Shown here: in pieces, positions 17,561-26,946 of the stretch
How positions within the stretch are numbered: the stretch's first letter is position 1
How the letters are laid out: each line of letters starts with the position of its first letter
NCBI RefSeq assembly: GCF_049310025.1
Contig: NZ_JBJYKD010000016.1
Coordinates: 1 to 62,503, forward strand
Direction: 5' to 3'
Source: JBJYKD01 sp049310025
GTDB lineage: Bacteria; Bacillota; Thermosediminibacteria; Thermosediminibacterales; Tepidanaerobacteraceae
DNA length: 62,503 bases
Notes under the pieces: model-generated
Seen by the model: only the letters and a program-made list of their open reading frames with translations
Told to the model about the DNA's origin: nothing
Databases searched by the model: none
Translations under genes and position numbers: made by a program

Positions 17561-17817
17561 AAACATTTATTTAAACAAGATAAAATTGTTATGAGCCACG
17601 TCAGCGTAAAGCCCGGGGAGCGTGTTCCTCCTCATGTACACGACAATGAAGAGCAGACCTACTGGATAATTAGTGGAAAAGGGTATGCCGCACCGTTGAA
17701 AAATTAATCGAGAGAGGTATAGATCCTCCGGTAATCGTCAGCGTAAATACTCCCGATGCGGGGAAGAGAAATCAGCGCTACTTTGAAAAATACTACAATG
17801 TCTTAAAAAGATTATAA
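17561..17817 (+). pseudogene. Chimeric remnant: cupin N-part joined to SIS-domain C-part
   Basis: In the frame continuing from the symporter relic comes a cupin core (MSHVSVKPGERVPPHVHDNE followed by EQTYWIISGKG) with the usual HxH and glutamate metal ligands. After about 17690 a different frame gives VEKLIERGIDPPVIVSVNTP and RNQRYFEKYYNVLKRL-stop, which closely parallels the C-terminus of the next SIS gene. A deletion has therefore fused the front of a cupin gene to the tail of a phosphosugar-binding SIS gene. Neither part is functional. Confidence 0.7.
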
Positions 17818-17873
17818 GGTTTTATCTTTACAGTTTAAAAAACCGGTATTATTATTTTAAGGAGAGATGGAAG

Positions 17874-18463
17874 ATGAGTAAAGAAACGGAGTTCTATTTA
17901 AAGAAAGTAATAGATTTGTTCTCTGTTATTGAGAGGGAGAATAAAGTTGCGATTGACAGAGCTTCGGATATAATGGTGGAGGCCATAGAAAAAGACAGGT
18001 TAATTCACGTGATAGGCCCCGGGGGGCATTCCAATATTGGAGCTGAAGAAATGTTCTACAGGGCGGGCGGTCTTGTGCCTGTAAACCCCATACTTGATCA
18101 GGGAACCGCTCTGATCTGTGGAGCTTTTCGATCAACGGTGATTGAAAGAACTCCCGGTTACGGCAAAGCAGTGCTCGATAGCTACGGAGTGGGCGGCGGT
18201 GAATAGTTGACGTTTTTGTAGACAGCCATCTGCCACTGGGCGACGCTGTTGTTGAATTTGAAAATTTTGGGGAAAAGGTAGCACCTACATCAACTCTTGT
18301 CAACAGTTTTACGGTAAATCTACTGGTCGTTGAGACCGTAAGAAAATTGCTGGAAAAAGGCATAAACCCGCCGGTCTGGCGCAGTGCCAATATGCCAGGT
18401 GGAGATGAAGCAAATAAAAAGTATTTTGAAAAGTATATGGGGAGAATTAAACATTTGAGATAG
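17874..18463 (+). pseudogene. SIS-domain phosphosugar-binding protein with internal deletion
   Basis: The first frame encodes MSKETEFYLKKVIDLFSVIE through LIHVIGPGGHSNIGAEEMFY and GYGKAVLDSYGVG, the N-terminal part of a SIS sugar-phosphate isomerase/binding protein. A stop follows at about 18204. Another frame then resumes with IVDVFVDSHLPLGDAVVEF and ends KKYFEKYMGRIKHLR. The missing piece corresponds to about 50 residues of the SIS core (the nucleotide-like binding strand). The lesion is a deletion plus frame change. Good ribosome-binding site (ggagag) before the ATG. Confidence 0.82.
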
Positions 18464-18484
18464 TTTAAATAGAAAGGCATGGCC

Positions 18485-19474
18485 ATGAACTATAACGGCT
18501 TACTGGAATCCATTGCGACAATAATCATACTTACGGGAATTGGCTTTTTGGCGGCGAAGCTTGGAATAATTAAGCAAAATGATACAAAAGCCCTTTCCAA
18601 TCTGATTTTTTATATAACTTCCCCGGCTCTGATACTTTCCAACGTCACAGGATATTTTACCCGGGACACGGTACTGTCATCTCTCGCCGTTCCTCAGTTT
18701 GCCGTACTGATGACTCTCCTTTCGTTAATTGCGGCATATGCAGTTGGAAAGATAATTAAAATTGAAGATCAAACGCAAATAGATGTGTTCTACCTGACCG
18801 TTTCCTTTTGCAATACGGTGTTTATTGGGTTACCTATTGTGACGTCCATATACGGTGAAAGCGCGGCCGGTTTTGTGTTTTTCTATGACCTGGGTTCGGG
18901 GATGGTACTCTGGACGCTGGGGATGAAACTTGCCTGTAAGGGCTGTTGCACAGGTGAATATGAAAAATCACAGGAGGCTGGGAACTCCTTAAAGGGATGT
19001 CTTTTCACACTGGGTCGCTTTTTAAAGAACCTCATCAACCCACCCCTGGTAGCGCTGACCGTGGCCGTTTTTATGGTCATGCTGGAAATTCCCTTGCCGG
19101 GCATAATAAGCAGAACGGCAAAGACTGTGGGGGATATCACCATCCCCCTTTCCATGTTGTTTATAGGGATGGCCGTAGGCCATTCTCGTATTTCCGGGGA
19201 AATATTCGATACCCTGGTAATGTGGGCGGCCTTTATCAGGCTTATAATCTCCCCCCTCCTGGTGGGAGGAGTCGTATATTTTGTGCCGGTTCCTTTGATT
19301 CTCAAAAAGGTAATTACCATTGAGGCCGCAATGCCCGTCATGATGTTTACAGCCATTCTGGCCGATAAGTACAATAAACATTCGGAGTTTGCGGCTAAAA
19401 CGGTTTTAATCACCACATTTCTTTCCATGGTTACAATTCCGGCGGTAGTTTATTTGCTGGAATTGATTTACTAG
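18485..19474 (+). CDS. AEC-family (auxin efflux carrier-like) permease
   Basis: Ten-helix carrier of the AEC family, about 329 residues, in the cytoplasmic membrane. The N-terminal inverted repeat begins LESIATIIILTGIGFLAAKLG, with the family pattern NLIFYITSPALILSNV. The second repeat contains LFIGMAVGHSRIS and AMPVMMFTAILADKYN. Bacterial members move malate, malonate or other small acids and possibly amino acids; the substrate here is unknown. The start could be ATG 18479 or 18485, and the spacing to gaaagg favours 18485. It is one of the few intact genes in the decayed amino-sugar locus. Confidence 0.85.
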   Translation: MNYNGLLESIATIIILTGIGFLAAKLGIIKQNDTKALSNLIFYITSPALILSNVTGYFTRDTVLSSLAVPQFAVLMTLLSLIAAYAVGKIIKIEDQTQIDVFYLTVSFCNTVFIGLPIVTSIYGESAAGFVFFYDLGSGMVLWTLGMKLACKGCCTGEYEKSQEAGNSLKGCLFTLGRFLKNLINPPLVALTVAVFMVMLEIPLPGIISRTAKTVGDITIPLSMLFIGMAVGHSRISGEIFDTLVMWAAFIRLIISPLLVGGVVYFVPVPLILKKVITIEAAMPVMMFTAILADKYNKHSEFAAKTVLITTFLSMVTIPAVVYLLELIY

Positions 19475-19512
19475 ATTAGAACAAGAAATCCCTTGAAAAG
19501 TTGGAGGCATGA

Positions 19513-20055
19513 ATGATGAGCAAAATCACCACTTTCAAATCAGACAATCTGCTGATTAATATATATAATAATCGCAAAGAATTAGGGTATGCCGCCGCCA
19601 GTGACACCGCCTCTAAAATAAAAGAACTTTTATCTCATAAAAAAGAACTAAACATGGTATTTGCAGCGGCGCCGTCCCAGGACGAGTTTTTGGAAGAACT
19701 TACGAAAATCCATGGCATACAGTGGCACAGGATAAATGCCTTCCACCTGGATGAATACATCGGCCTTTCGGAGGACGCACCTCAGAGGTTTGGCAGGTAT
19801 TTACATGACAGGATTTTTTCTAAAGTGCCTTTCAAATCTGTAAATTACTTAAACGGCAATGCAGAGGATATTCAGGCGGAATGTGAGCGCTACGGGAAAC
19901 TCATGCCGGGTAAAAACAAAGCCGTGGCGGTAAAATCCGCAGTGGAAAGCCCGGTTTCGGAAAAATGCCCCGCATCTATTTTGAGAAAGCACTCCAACGC
20001 CGTGCTGTACCTGGATGAAGATTCGGCATCCGAGTTGGAAGTTGCCAAAAATTGA
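19513..20055 (+). pseudogene. nagB: Glucosamine-6-phosphate deaminase-like gene with in-frame deletion of the catalytic core
   Basis: The N-terminal 130 residues match NagB-like deaminases: MVFAAAPSQDEFLEEL, the catalytic-loop Asp in INAFHLDEYIGL, and AECERYGKLM. The sequence then jumps in frame to PGKNKAVAVK and the normal C-terminus VSEKCPASILRKHSN...LYLDEDSAS. About 70 residues are missing, including the ENGHIAFND-type active-site segment that family members carry. The 180-residue frame is open but should have no deaminase activity. The stop overlaps the region upstream of nagA by a few bases. Confidence 0.85.
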
Positions 20056-20072
20056 TATGTGGTTATGAGGTG

Positions 20073-21287
20073 ATGGCCGTGAAATTGCTTATTAAAAACG
20101 GAAATATCCTTACCCCCTTCCGTGAGATTACGGGCGGTGGGCTGCTGGTGGAAGGTGGCGTAATATCCGAGGTGCTTGAAACGGAGCAGGACGTGCGCAG
20201 AGCGGAATCAAAACTTACGGCGGCACAAAAAGACAGTAAAGTCATCGATGCCGGCGGAAACTACATCGCCCCCGGCTTTATAGACATCCACACCCACGGC
20301 GCCGGCGGGCATGATTTCATGGACGGCACTGTGGAAGCCATTCTTGAAGCCGCCGGAGCACATATGCGGCACGGCACCACTTCTCTGGTGCCCACCACTT
20401 TGACCAGCTCGCTGGAAGACCTGTTCAAAACACTGGACAATTTTAAAAAAGCCAGAGAAAAGCATGACGGTCCGGAGCTTCTGGGCCTTCACCTGGAAGG
20501 ACCCTATTTTTCCATGGAACAGCGAGGCGCCCAGGACCCCAGATTCATTAAAAACCCCGACAGGGAAGAATACATGAAAATCCTGGATTATTCAGGAGAT
20601 ATCATCCGCTGGACCGTGGCGCCGGAGCTGGAAGGGGCCCTGGAAATGGGAAGTGAGCTCAAAAGCCGGGGCGTACTCCCATCGATAGGACACAGCAACG
20701 CCATCTACGAGGATGTGCAAAGAGCGTTTGAAAACGGTTTTACGCATGTTACCCACCTGTATTCCGGCATGTCAATGGTACGGAGAATTAACGCCTACCG
20801 CTATGCCGGGGTGGTGGAGAGCGCTTTCCTGATCGACGATATGACTGTGGAAATCATAGCCGACGGCAAACATCTGCCTCAGAGCCTGCTTAAGCTCATA
20901 TACAAAATAAAAGGCCCCGACAGGATATGCCTGGTCACCGACTCCATGCGGGCCGCGGGCATGCCCGACGGCGAGTATATCCTGGGAAGCTTAAAAAGCG
21001 GTCAAAAGGTAATAGTCGAAGAAGGAGTGGCCAAGCTCCCGGACCGCAGTGCCTTTGCAGGCAGCGTGGCCACCGCCGACAGGCTTGTGAAGACAATGGT
21101 GGAAATAGCCGGTGTCCCACTCATCGATGCTGTAAGAATGATGACCAGCACCCCCGCACGGATTATCGGAGCGGCCGGGCGAAAAGGTGTCCTCGCACCC
21201 GGGAAGGATGCGGATATTATAATCTTTGACGAAAGGATAAATATCAAAACCGTCATAACGAGAGGAACCGTCAGGTTTAATTCTTGA
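20073..21287 (+). CDS. nagA: N-acetylglucosamine-6-phosphate deacetylase
   Basis: Metal-dependent amidohydrolase that converts GlcNAc-6-P to GlcN-6-P and acetate in the cytosol, about 404 residues. Visible motifs: APGFIDIHTHGAGGHDFMDG (metal-binding HxH), HLEGPYF, SIGHSNA (metal His), THLYSGMS (substrate/metal His; THLFNAMS in most members), and VTDSMRAAGMPDGEY with the catalytic Asp. All key residues are present, so it looks functional even though nagB upstream is deleted. The start is ATG 20073 or GTG 20079, both following tgaggtg. Confidence 0.9.
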   Translation: MAVKLLIKNGNILTPFREITGGGLLVEGGVISEVLETEQDVRRAESKLTAAQKDSKVIDAGGNYIAPGFIDIHTHGAGGHDFMDGTVEAILEAAGAHMRHGTTSLVPTTLTSSLEDLFKTLDNFKKAREKHDGPELLGLHLEGPYFSMEQRGAQDPRFIKNPDREEYMKILDYSGDIIRWTVAPELEGALEMGSELKSRGVLPSIGHSNAIYEDVQRAFENGFTHVTHLYSGMSMVRRINAYRYAGVVESAFLIDDMTVEIIADGKHLPQSLLKLIYKIKGPDRICLVTDSMRAAGMPDGEYILGSLKSGQKVIVEEGVAKLPDRSAFAGSVATADRLVKTMVEIAGVPLIDAVRMMTSTPARIIGAAGRKGVLAPGKDADIIIFDERINIKTVITRGTVRFNS

Positions 21288-21349
21288 AATAAATCCCATA
21301 ACAATGGCATAAACGGGCAGCATGATGCTTTTTAGCTTTTCGGCTTTGG

Positions 21350-21389
21350 CCCCCTATGACCCTTTTACAAAATGGTCAGGGGGGTTTTT
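21350..21389 (+). terminator. Strong rho-independent terminator after nagA
   Basis: A GC-rich 11-bp stem (21350-21361 with 21374-21384, one bulged A) is followed by TTTTT. It separates the amino-sugar locus from the comFC/flagellar block. Confidence 0.9.
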
Positions 21390-21514
21390 GCAATTTTTAT
21401 AGAAAGAGAAAGATTAAGGGACGAAAAAGAAGGTTTTTGGCACATATTGTAGAATAATATCCATTAATGCATAAATAAAAGGCGATAAAAATCTATAAAT
21501 ATGGTGCAAAGCTT

Positions 21515-22255
21515 ATGGGCTTGCAGGAAATTACAAAAAGCATACTTGATGTTTTGTTCCCCCCCAGGCCTTACTGCATTGTGTGTTCGGGGAGGCTTAA
21601 AACCGGCGAAAGGTTTTTGTGCGGTGAATGTGAAAAAAAGATAGTGGCCATTGAGCCGCCCATGTGCAAAAAATGCGGGAGACCGTTTTGGGGTCGTTAC
21701 GATGAGAGTGGGCCTTTTGCCTCCCAATTTCTGTGTGGTGATTGCCGGTCAAAGCGCCATTATTTTGTGGAGGCGAGATCCTGCGGGCGTTACGAAGGAG
21801 TTCTAAAACACCTCATCCACGAATTCAAATACCGCGGCAGGCGCGACCTTTCGAAATACCTGGGCGGCAGGATGGTTTCCACCTTGAAAACCCTCGGATG
21901 GCCGGAGTTCGACTGTGCGGTTCCGGTGCCCCTGCATATAAAGAGGGAAAGAGAGCGGGGGTATAACCAGGCCGCCTTACTGGCCGGCGTACTGGGCCGG
22001 GAGGTGAATTTGCCGGTATGCAGAGCCCTTGTCAGGGTAAAACCCACGGAACACCAGACTTTTCTGGATAAAGCCTGCAGGGAAAAAAACCTGACGGGAG
22101 CTTTTGCCGCCGCCGGTGGGGTTAACTTAAAAGGCAAAACCGTACTTTTGATTGACGATGTCTATACCACCGGATCCACGGCCGACGAGTGTTCCAGAAG
22201 CCTTCTGGATGCGGGGGCGGCAAAAGTGTTTGTTCTGACATGTGCGCGGGGATGA
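21515..22255 (+). CDS. comFC: ComF-family phosphoribosyltransferase-like protein
   Basis: ComFC-type protein, 246 residues. The N-terminus holds two zinc-finger-like pairs (CIVCSGR with CGECEKK, and CKKCGRPFWG with CGDCRSK). The C-terminal half is a type I phosphoribosyltransferase fold with VPVPLHIKRERERGYNQA and the PRPP loop VLLIDDVYTTGST. In competent bacteria it helps process imported DNA; in other Firmicutes it is simply the gene preceding the flagellar block, as here. No comFA is adjacent. The start is ATG 21515 without a strong ribosome-binding site; AAAGC lies nearby. Confidence 0.88.
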   Translation: MGLQEITKSILDVLFPPRPYCIVCSGRLKTGERFLCGECEKKIVAIEPPMCKKCGRPFWGRYDESGPFASQFLCGDCRSKRHYFVEARSCGRYEGVLKHLIHEFKYRGRRDLSKYLGGRMVSTLKTLGWPEFDCAVPVPLHIKRERERGYNQAALLAGVLGREVNLPVCRALVRVKPTEHQTFLDKACREKNLTGAFAAAGGVNLKGKTVLLIDDVYTTGSTADECSRSLLDAGAAKVFVLTCARG

Positions 22256-22309
22256 TTGAGATTAAAAAAAATCCTAAAAAAATCGATAATATTTATGGAG
22301 GCGGTTTGT

Positions 22310-22714
22310 ATGGAGCTCCGCAACTGCCCTGAGTGCGGAAAGCTGTTTGTATACACGGTGAAAAACCTGTGCCCCGATTGTGTGAAAAAGGAAGAAGAAG
22401 ATTTTGAGAAGGTCCGGGACTACCTCTACGATAATCCCGGTGCCACGATTGAGGAAGTGTCGGAAAAGACCGGAGTTGACAGCAAAAAGGTGCTGGAATT
22501 CTTAAGGGAGGGCCGCCTGGTGCTGAAAAATGCCAACGCCGGCATATTGAGCTGTGAGATGTGCGGCGCCCCGATCCTTACCGGCAGGTACTGCGACAAG
22601 TGTGCCGGTGATATGAAAAAGAGACTGGATGTCATAAAAAAGAGCCCCTTCGGAGTCAATCAGGATATGAAAGGGAAGATTCATCTCTCCAAGCTTCAAA
22701 AAGACGATAAATAG
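22310..22714 (+). CDS. yvyF: YvyF-type flagellar operon protein (TIGR03826-like)
   Basis: Small zinc-ribbon protein found between comFC and flgM in many Firmicutes, about 134 residues. The N-terminal ribbon NCPECGKLFV...LCPDCVKK is followed by a MarR-like helical segment (ATIEEVSEKTGVDSKKVLEF) and a second ribbon CEMCGAPI...YCDKCAGD. It is thought to regulate flagellar genes in some species. The start at 22310 is supported by GGAGG 22295-22299; an earlier in-frame start at 22256 lacks one. Confidence 0.85.
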   Translation: MELRNCPECGKLFVYTVKNLCPDCVKKEEEDFEKVRDYLYDNPGATIEEVSEKTGVDSKKVLEFLREGRLVLKNANAGILSCEMCGAPILTGRYCDKCAGDMKKRLDVIKKSPFGVNQDMKGKIHLSKLQKDDK

Positions 22715-22851
22715 AAAAACATAACGGAAAACGGTCGATTTTGCCCGGTAATCCACCCTTAAACGCCCCTTATCGAGATATTTGGCATTTATCTAAGAAT
22801 ATTTGTTATTCGATAAATAAATTAGGAAATAAAAAAGGGGGCTGCACGGCA

Positions 22852-23148
22852 GTGAACATCTCTCGCAGTCAACTGGATAGCATAATAAATTTATATAAAA
22901 CCTGCCCAAAGGAAGCCAAAAGTCGAGATAAGGAAAAAACACGGCAAAACTACACCGACCAGCTGAATATATCAACCTCCGCCATGGAGTTTATGGAGGC
23001 CGTAAAAATTGCATCCAGAAGCGACGAGGTAAGGGCCGAAAAGGTGGAGGCGCTGAGGCAAAAGATACAGAGCGGCACCTATGATATAGACGGAAAACTC
23101 GTTGCCGAAAAAATCATAGAAGAATTCAGGACCGGCAGACTGGTATAA
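22852..23148 (+). CDS. flgM: Anti-sigma-28 factor FlgM
   Basis: About 98 residues with a disordered charged N-terminal half and the FlgM core: DQLNISTSAMEFMEAVKIA followed by VRAEKVEALRQKIQSGTYDI and a C-terminal helix AEKIIEEF. FlgM sequesters SigD/FliA until the hook-basal body is complete. The GTG start at 22852 follows aaaaaagggggc at somewhat long spacing; no ATG fits. It is followed by flgN, flgK and flgL, the genes whose products or export it times. Confidence 0.9.
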   Translation: MNISRSQLDSIINLYKTCPKEAKSRDKEKTRQNYTDQLNISTSAMEFMEAVKIASRSDEVRAEKVEALRQKIQSGTYDIDGKLVAEKIIEEFRTGRLV

Positions 23149-23179
23149 AGGTAAAGGGGCGAGACGAGGGGGCATTAAA

Positions 23180-23689
23180 ATGGTATCCACAGATAAAAGA
23201 GCTGGCGCTTTAATCATGAGTTTATTGAGAGATGAATTAAACGCTTACAAAGAGTTGTTGAAACTCGCCGAAAGAAAAACTGATGTCCTGGTAAAAGGCG
23301 ATGTAAAGGTTTTAGACGAAATAACAAAAATCGAGCAGGAAATGATTGCAAAGCTCGGCAGAATGGAAGCAGAAAGATATGACCTGGTAAAGCAACTGGC
23401 GGAGGCCATGCATAAAGACCCATCAGAGATAACCGCCACCTTTGTAAAAGATGTTCTGCCGCCGCAAGAAACGGAGAATTTTACAAAAATATACCAAGAA
23501 TTTAAAGACGTATTAAAGAAAATCGACGAAAAAAACAGGGTCAATGAACGGCTTATAAAAAAAGCCCTGGAATATATCAACTTTTCCATAGATCTTTTGA
23601 CCGGTGCCGGCGAGCCCAAAACGGGCTACGGCGCCGACGGGCAGAGCGCCCGCCAGCGGGCGTTTCATTTTGTAGACAGGAAAGCATGA
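23180..23689 (+). CDS. flgN: FlgN-type flagellar export chaperone
   Basis: Helical cytoplasmic chaperone of 169 residues for the hook-filament junction proteins FlgK and FlgL. The sequence is a long amphipathic coiled coil (LLRDELNAYKELLKLAERKT through ERLIKKALEYINFSIDLLTG) with a low-complexity tail. Sequence identity to characterised FlgN is always low; placement directly before flgK makes the call secure. Good ribosome-binding site gagggggc. Confidence 0.85.
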   Translation: MVSTDKRAGALIMSLLRDELNAYKELLKLAERKTDVLVKGDVKVLDEITKIEQEMIAKLGRMEAERYDLVKQLAEAMHKDPSEITATFVKDVLPPQETENFTKIYQEFKDVLKKIDEKNRVNERLIKKALEYINFSIDLLTGAGEPKTGYGADGQSARQRAFHFVDRKA

Positions 23690-23704
23690 TGAGGCGGTGA
23701 AGGA

Positions 23705-25108
23705 ATGTCCAATTTTTTCGGTATTGAAATCGCAAAAAAAGCCCTTTTTGCGCAACAAAGAGCGCTTCAGACAGTTGCTCATAATGTCGCAAATGCCAAT
23801 ACGCCGGGATATTCCCGCCAGCGGGCGGTTATGGAGGCCACGTTCACCAGACCATACGGGGGAATGTATTTCGGAGGAGCATTACAACTGGGTTCCGGAG
23901 TAAAAATACAAGATGTAACCAGGATCAGAGATGCGTTCAGAGACATGCAATACAGAGATGAAAACTCCGCCCTGGGGGAATGGGAGTTTCAGGCCGATTC
24001 ATTGAAGCAGATAGAAGCGGTTTTTAATGAGCCTTCGGATATAGGTATTTCTTCGGTTCTTACTCAGTTCTGGCAATCTCTCGAAGAACTTTCAAAAAAT
24101 CCGGAGGCAGTGGAAATTAGAGAAACCGTAAAAGAGAGGGCCGTTACGCTCTCAAACACAATAAACCACACCGCAAATCAATTGTATGAAATACTGAATG
24201 ATGTCAATTTCAGGATATCGGTTAAAGTAGAAGAAGTAAATACTCTTTCAAAGCAGATTAGTGAATTAAACGCCCAGATTCAGCAGCTGGAAATCGCCGG
24301 AGTAACCGCAAGCGATCTGCGGGATAAGCGAGATGTGTTGCTTGACGAACTTTCTAAACTTTTACAGATAAATACATATGAAGATGAAAATGGCCAGTTC
24401 ACCGTAAACGTAGGTGGCACTATACTTGTAAAAGGTTCGGAACATGAGCGTATGAAGTTTGATCAAGGCGATTTGTCTTCCGGCATAAAATGGGAAACGT
24501 ATAATACTGACGTAAATCTTTCAAAGGGCGAACTCAAAGGCTTAATAAATCTAAGAGATAACAAAATAAAGGCATACATTAACTCGATAAAAACTTTTGC
24601 GAAGACCTTCGCCGAAAAGTTTAATGAGATACATAAAGGCGGATTTGACCTGAACGGCGATCCGGGAGTCGAATTCTTTATATTTACGGATTCGGAGTCC
24701 GGCGACTTTTTATCTGTTAACAAGGTGATACAGGACGATTTAAGTAAAATTGCGGCTGCCGCCACGAAAACCGGCATTCCCGGGGACAACCGAAATGCAA
24801 TAAAACTTGCCAATCTAAAATTCGAAAAAATAGCGGAATTGAATGGAACTTTAGACGACTATTATGGAGCATTGATTTCAAGGCTTGGTATAGATTCGCA
24901 GGAAGCAAATCGGATGATGGAAAGCCAGGAATTCATGGTAAGCCAGCTTGACCAGCAGCGAAAAGAAATTTCTGCGGTCTCTCTGGATGAAGAAATGGCA
25001 AAAATGGTGATGTATCAGCATGCTTACAACGCTGCTGCGAGGGTAGTTACAGCTATTGACGAAATGTTGGATACCGTCGTAAACAGAATGGGCATAACGG
25101 GAAGGTAG
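23705..25108 (+). CDS. flgK: Flagellar hook-associated protein 1 FlgK
   Basis: Hook-filament junction protein, 467 residues, secreted through the flagellar type III system. The N-terminal rod motif is FGIEIAKKALFAQQRALQTV with VANANTPGYSRQRAVM. The C-terminal helix ends with MVMYQHAYNAAARVVTAIDEMLDTVVNRMG. Both termini form the D0 coiled coil in the assembled junction. The middle domain is short compared with enteric FlgK (about 550), as is common in Firmicutes. flgL follows after 8 bases. Confidence 0.95.
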   Translation: MSNFFGIEIAKKALFAQQRALQTVAHNVANANTPGYSRQRAVMEATFTRPYGGMYFGGALQLGSGVKIQDVTRIRDAFRDMQYRDENSALGEWEFQADSLKQIEAVFNEPSDIGISSVLTQFWQSLEELSKNPEAVEIRETVKERAVTLSNTINHTANQLYEILNDVNFRISVKVEEVNTLSKQISELNAQIQQLEIAGVTASDLRDKRDVLLDELSKLLQINTYEDENGQFTVNVGGTILVKGSEHERMKFDQGDLSSGIKWETYNTDVNLSKGELKGLINLRDNKIKAYINSIKTFAKTFAEKFNEIHKGGFDLNGDPGVEFFIFTDSESGDFLSVNKVIQDDLSKIAAAATKTGIPGDNRNAIKLANLKFEKIAELNGTLDDYYGALISRLGIDSQEANRMMESQEFMVSQLDQQRKEISAVSLDEEMAKMVMYQHAYNAAARVVTAIDEMLDTVVNRMGITGR

Positions 25109-25116
25109 TGATGTAA

Positions 25117-26316
25117 ATGAGAATAACCCAGGGAATGATTACGGAGTCCTTTATAAGAAACCTCTCGTATAATTTAAGAAGGCTCGGCGAAAAAGAAGAC
25201 ATGCTTTCTTCCGGTAAAAGAGTAAGGATTCCTTCAGACGATCCGGTATCGGCCGTGCTGGCCATGAGATTAAGAGGAACCCTCAAATCTCTGGAACAGT
25301 ATGTAAATAACGATAGTGATGCATTGACATGGCTTAACAATACCGAGAGTGCCCTGGCAAATACGGGAGATATACTTCAACGCATCCGGGAGCTTACCGT
25401 ATATGCCAGCAACGGAGCCCTTACCGCGGAAGACAGGAAAACCATCCTTGACGAGGTAACCCAGTTGAAACTCCAGCTTCTGCAGGAAGCCAACACCAGC
25501 TATAATAATAGATATTTGTTTGGCAATTACTACACTGACAAACCGCCATTTTACATGGATGTTGACGGGAGTATAAAGGCAAACAGCGCATTTAATTTGC
25601 CTCAAAAGGCGGAATTGATTAACGGCGGTGGAACTGGCATAACAGGAGAGGCAGTCGATTTGAACAACCTGGGTGCCAGTGTGACAGTAGGAGAATATAA
25701 GATTGTAGTCTCAAATTATGATGGAGTAAGCGGGACTGCCGATATTGAAATAAGAGATAGCATGGATAATGTTGTCGCCCAGAAAACAGGAGTTTCAATC
25801 AATTCTGACAACCAGGTAATTGATGGCGTTTCAGGGCCGGCATGGAACTTCGAACTTGACCTGGGGAAGAATCAGATAACCGGCAACGGTACAGCTGTAA
25901 TAAAATTAACCCAGGATAATATAAAATACAATCTCGGAAGGCTGAATGACATTCAGGTTAACGTCAACGGGAATGAATTATATACGGATATATTTAAGGT
26001 GGTAGAGTCAATAGAAAATGATTTGCTGAACGATAATATTTCCGGCCTTTCAAGTAAACTTTCGGATTTGGATAACTGCGTTGATCTGGTTTTAAAATTT
26101 CGCTCTCAGGTGGGCGCGAAAACCAACCGCCTTGAGGCCACAAAAGCGCGCCTGGAGTCTAACAACATTGACTTTACGGCACTTCTTTCCAAAACAGAGG
26201 ATATAGATTTTGCAAAAGTCGTAATGGAATTAAAAATGGATGAAAGCGTTTACAGAGCCGCCCTGGCGGTGGGGGCAAGAATAATTCAACCCACCCTGGT
26301 GGATTTTCTGAAGTAA
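25117..26316 (+). CDS. flgL: Flagellar hook-associated protein 3 FlgL
   Basis: Second junction protein, 399 residues. The N-terminus MRITQGMITESFIRNLSYN and KRVRIPSDDPVSAVLAMRLR is flagellin-like; the C-terminus contains FAKVVMELKMDESVYRAALAVGARIIQPTLVDFL. An expanded beta-rich middle domain (about residues 160-290) makes it longer than the 300-residue minimum. It binds FlgK on one side and flagellin on the other. Confidence 0.94.
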   Translation: MRITQGMITESFIRNLSYNLRRLGEKEDMLSSGKRVRIPSDDPVSAVLAMRLRGTLKSLEQYVNNDSDALTWLNNTESALANTGDILQRIRELTVYASNGALTAEDRKTILDEVTQLKLQLLQEANTSYNNRYLFGNYYTDKPPFYMDVDGSIKANSAFNLPQKAELINGGGTGITGEAVDLNNLGASVTVGEYKIVVSNYDGVSGTADIEIRDSMDNVVAQKTGVSINSDNQVIDGVSGPAWNFELDLGKNQITGNGTAVIKLTQDNIKYNLGRLNDIQVNVNGNELYTDIFKVVESIENDLLNDNISGLSSKLSDLDNCVDLVLKFRSQVGAKTNRLEATKARLESNNIDFTALLSKTEDIDFAKVVMELKMDESVYRAALAVGARIIQPTLVDFLK

Positions 26317-26331
26317 AAAGGATGAAATAGA

Positions 26332-26934
26332 ATGACTTCCACAACTGCCCTGAATATGAGATATACTCTCGACATAAAAATAAAATTCGGTAAGCTCGGT
26401 GTGAAAATTGAGCGCGGGGAATTTAATATCCGCCTGCCCGGACCTGAAGACGTTATCCAACTGCGGCAGGAACCGCCCGAATTAAAGTTAAAAACCACAT
26501 ATCCTGAACTGGAATTGAATTTATCCCGTTGCTTTTACGATATGGGATTAAAACCGTATCACGAGCTGGCCAGGGATATATATAATGAGTCCAAAAATTC
26601 TATTTTGAATTTCATAGAGAAAAAAGCACGGGAAGGAGATATACTCGCCGATTCCCGGGGGCTGGAGGAATTTCTGAAGATAGTAGAAGAGGAGTCTTTT
26701 GGCGGGGAAAAAGAAATAAATACCGCCGCTGTACCCGAAAGTTTTCCCCGCGGTGACTTAAAGGAAGGAAAAGTGGAAATTGAATACATTCCCGGCCGGA
26801 TAAAGGTAAAGCCCTCTTATAAAACAGGCAGGGTAATTTTTAAAAAGGCAAAAGTGTATATATCACTTGCGGAAAATCCTTATATCAAGATAAAAGCGTT
26901 ACCCATTAAAACCACTTTTGACAAAAGGGTATGA
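26332..26934 (+). CDS. DUF6470-type flagellar operon protein (YviE-like)
   Basis: 200 residues, no signal peptide. It occupies the position of yviE between flgL and fliW in Bacillus and Clostridia. The N-terminal region has alternating hydrophobic strands (LDIKIKFGKLGVKIERGEFN and ELKLKTTYPELELNLSRC), then helical segments, then a basic beta C-terminus (EIEYIPGRIKVKPSYKTG). These repeated strand patterns are typical of the family, whose function is unknown. It is translated just before fliW. Confidence 0.78.
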   Translation: MTSTTALNMRYTLDIKIKFGKLGVKIERGEFNIRLPGPEDVIQLRQEPPELKLKTTYPELELNLSRCFYDMGLKPYHELARDIYNESKNSILNFIEKKAREGDILADSRGLEEFLKIVEEESFGGEKEINTAAVPESFPRGDLKEGKVEIEYIPGRIKVKPSYKTGRVIFKKAKVYISLAENPYIKIKALPIKTTFDKRV

Positions 26935-26946
26935 GAGGTCGTTTTG

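Noticed and set aside
22741..22851. Possible sigma-28 promoter before flgM (TAAG ... CGATAA)
   Set aside because: The spacing between the elements is too short for the SigD consensus, and no other pair fits.
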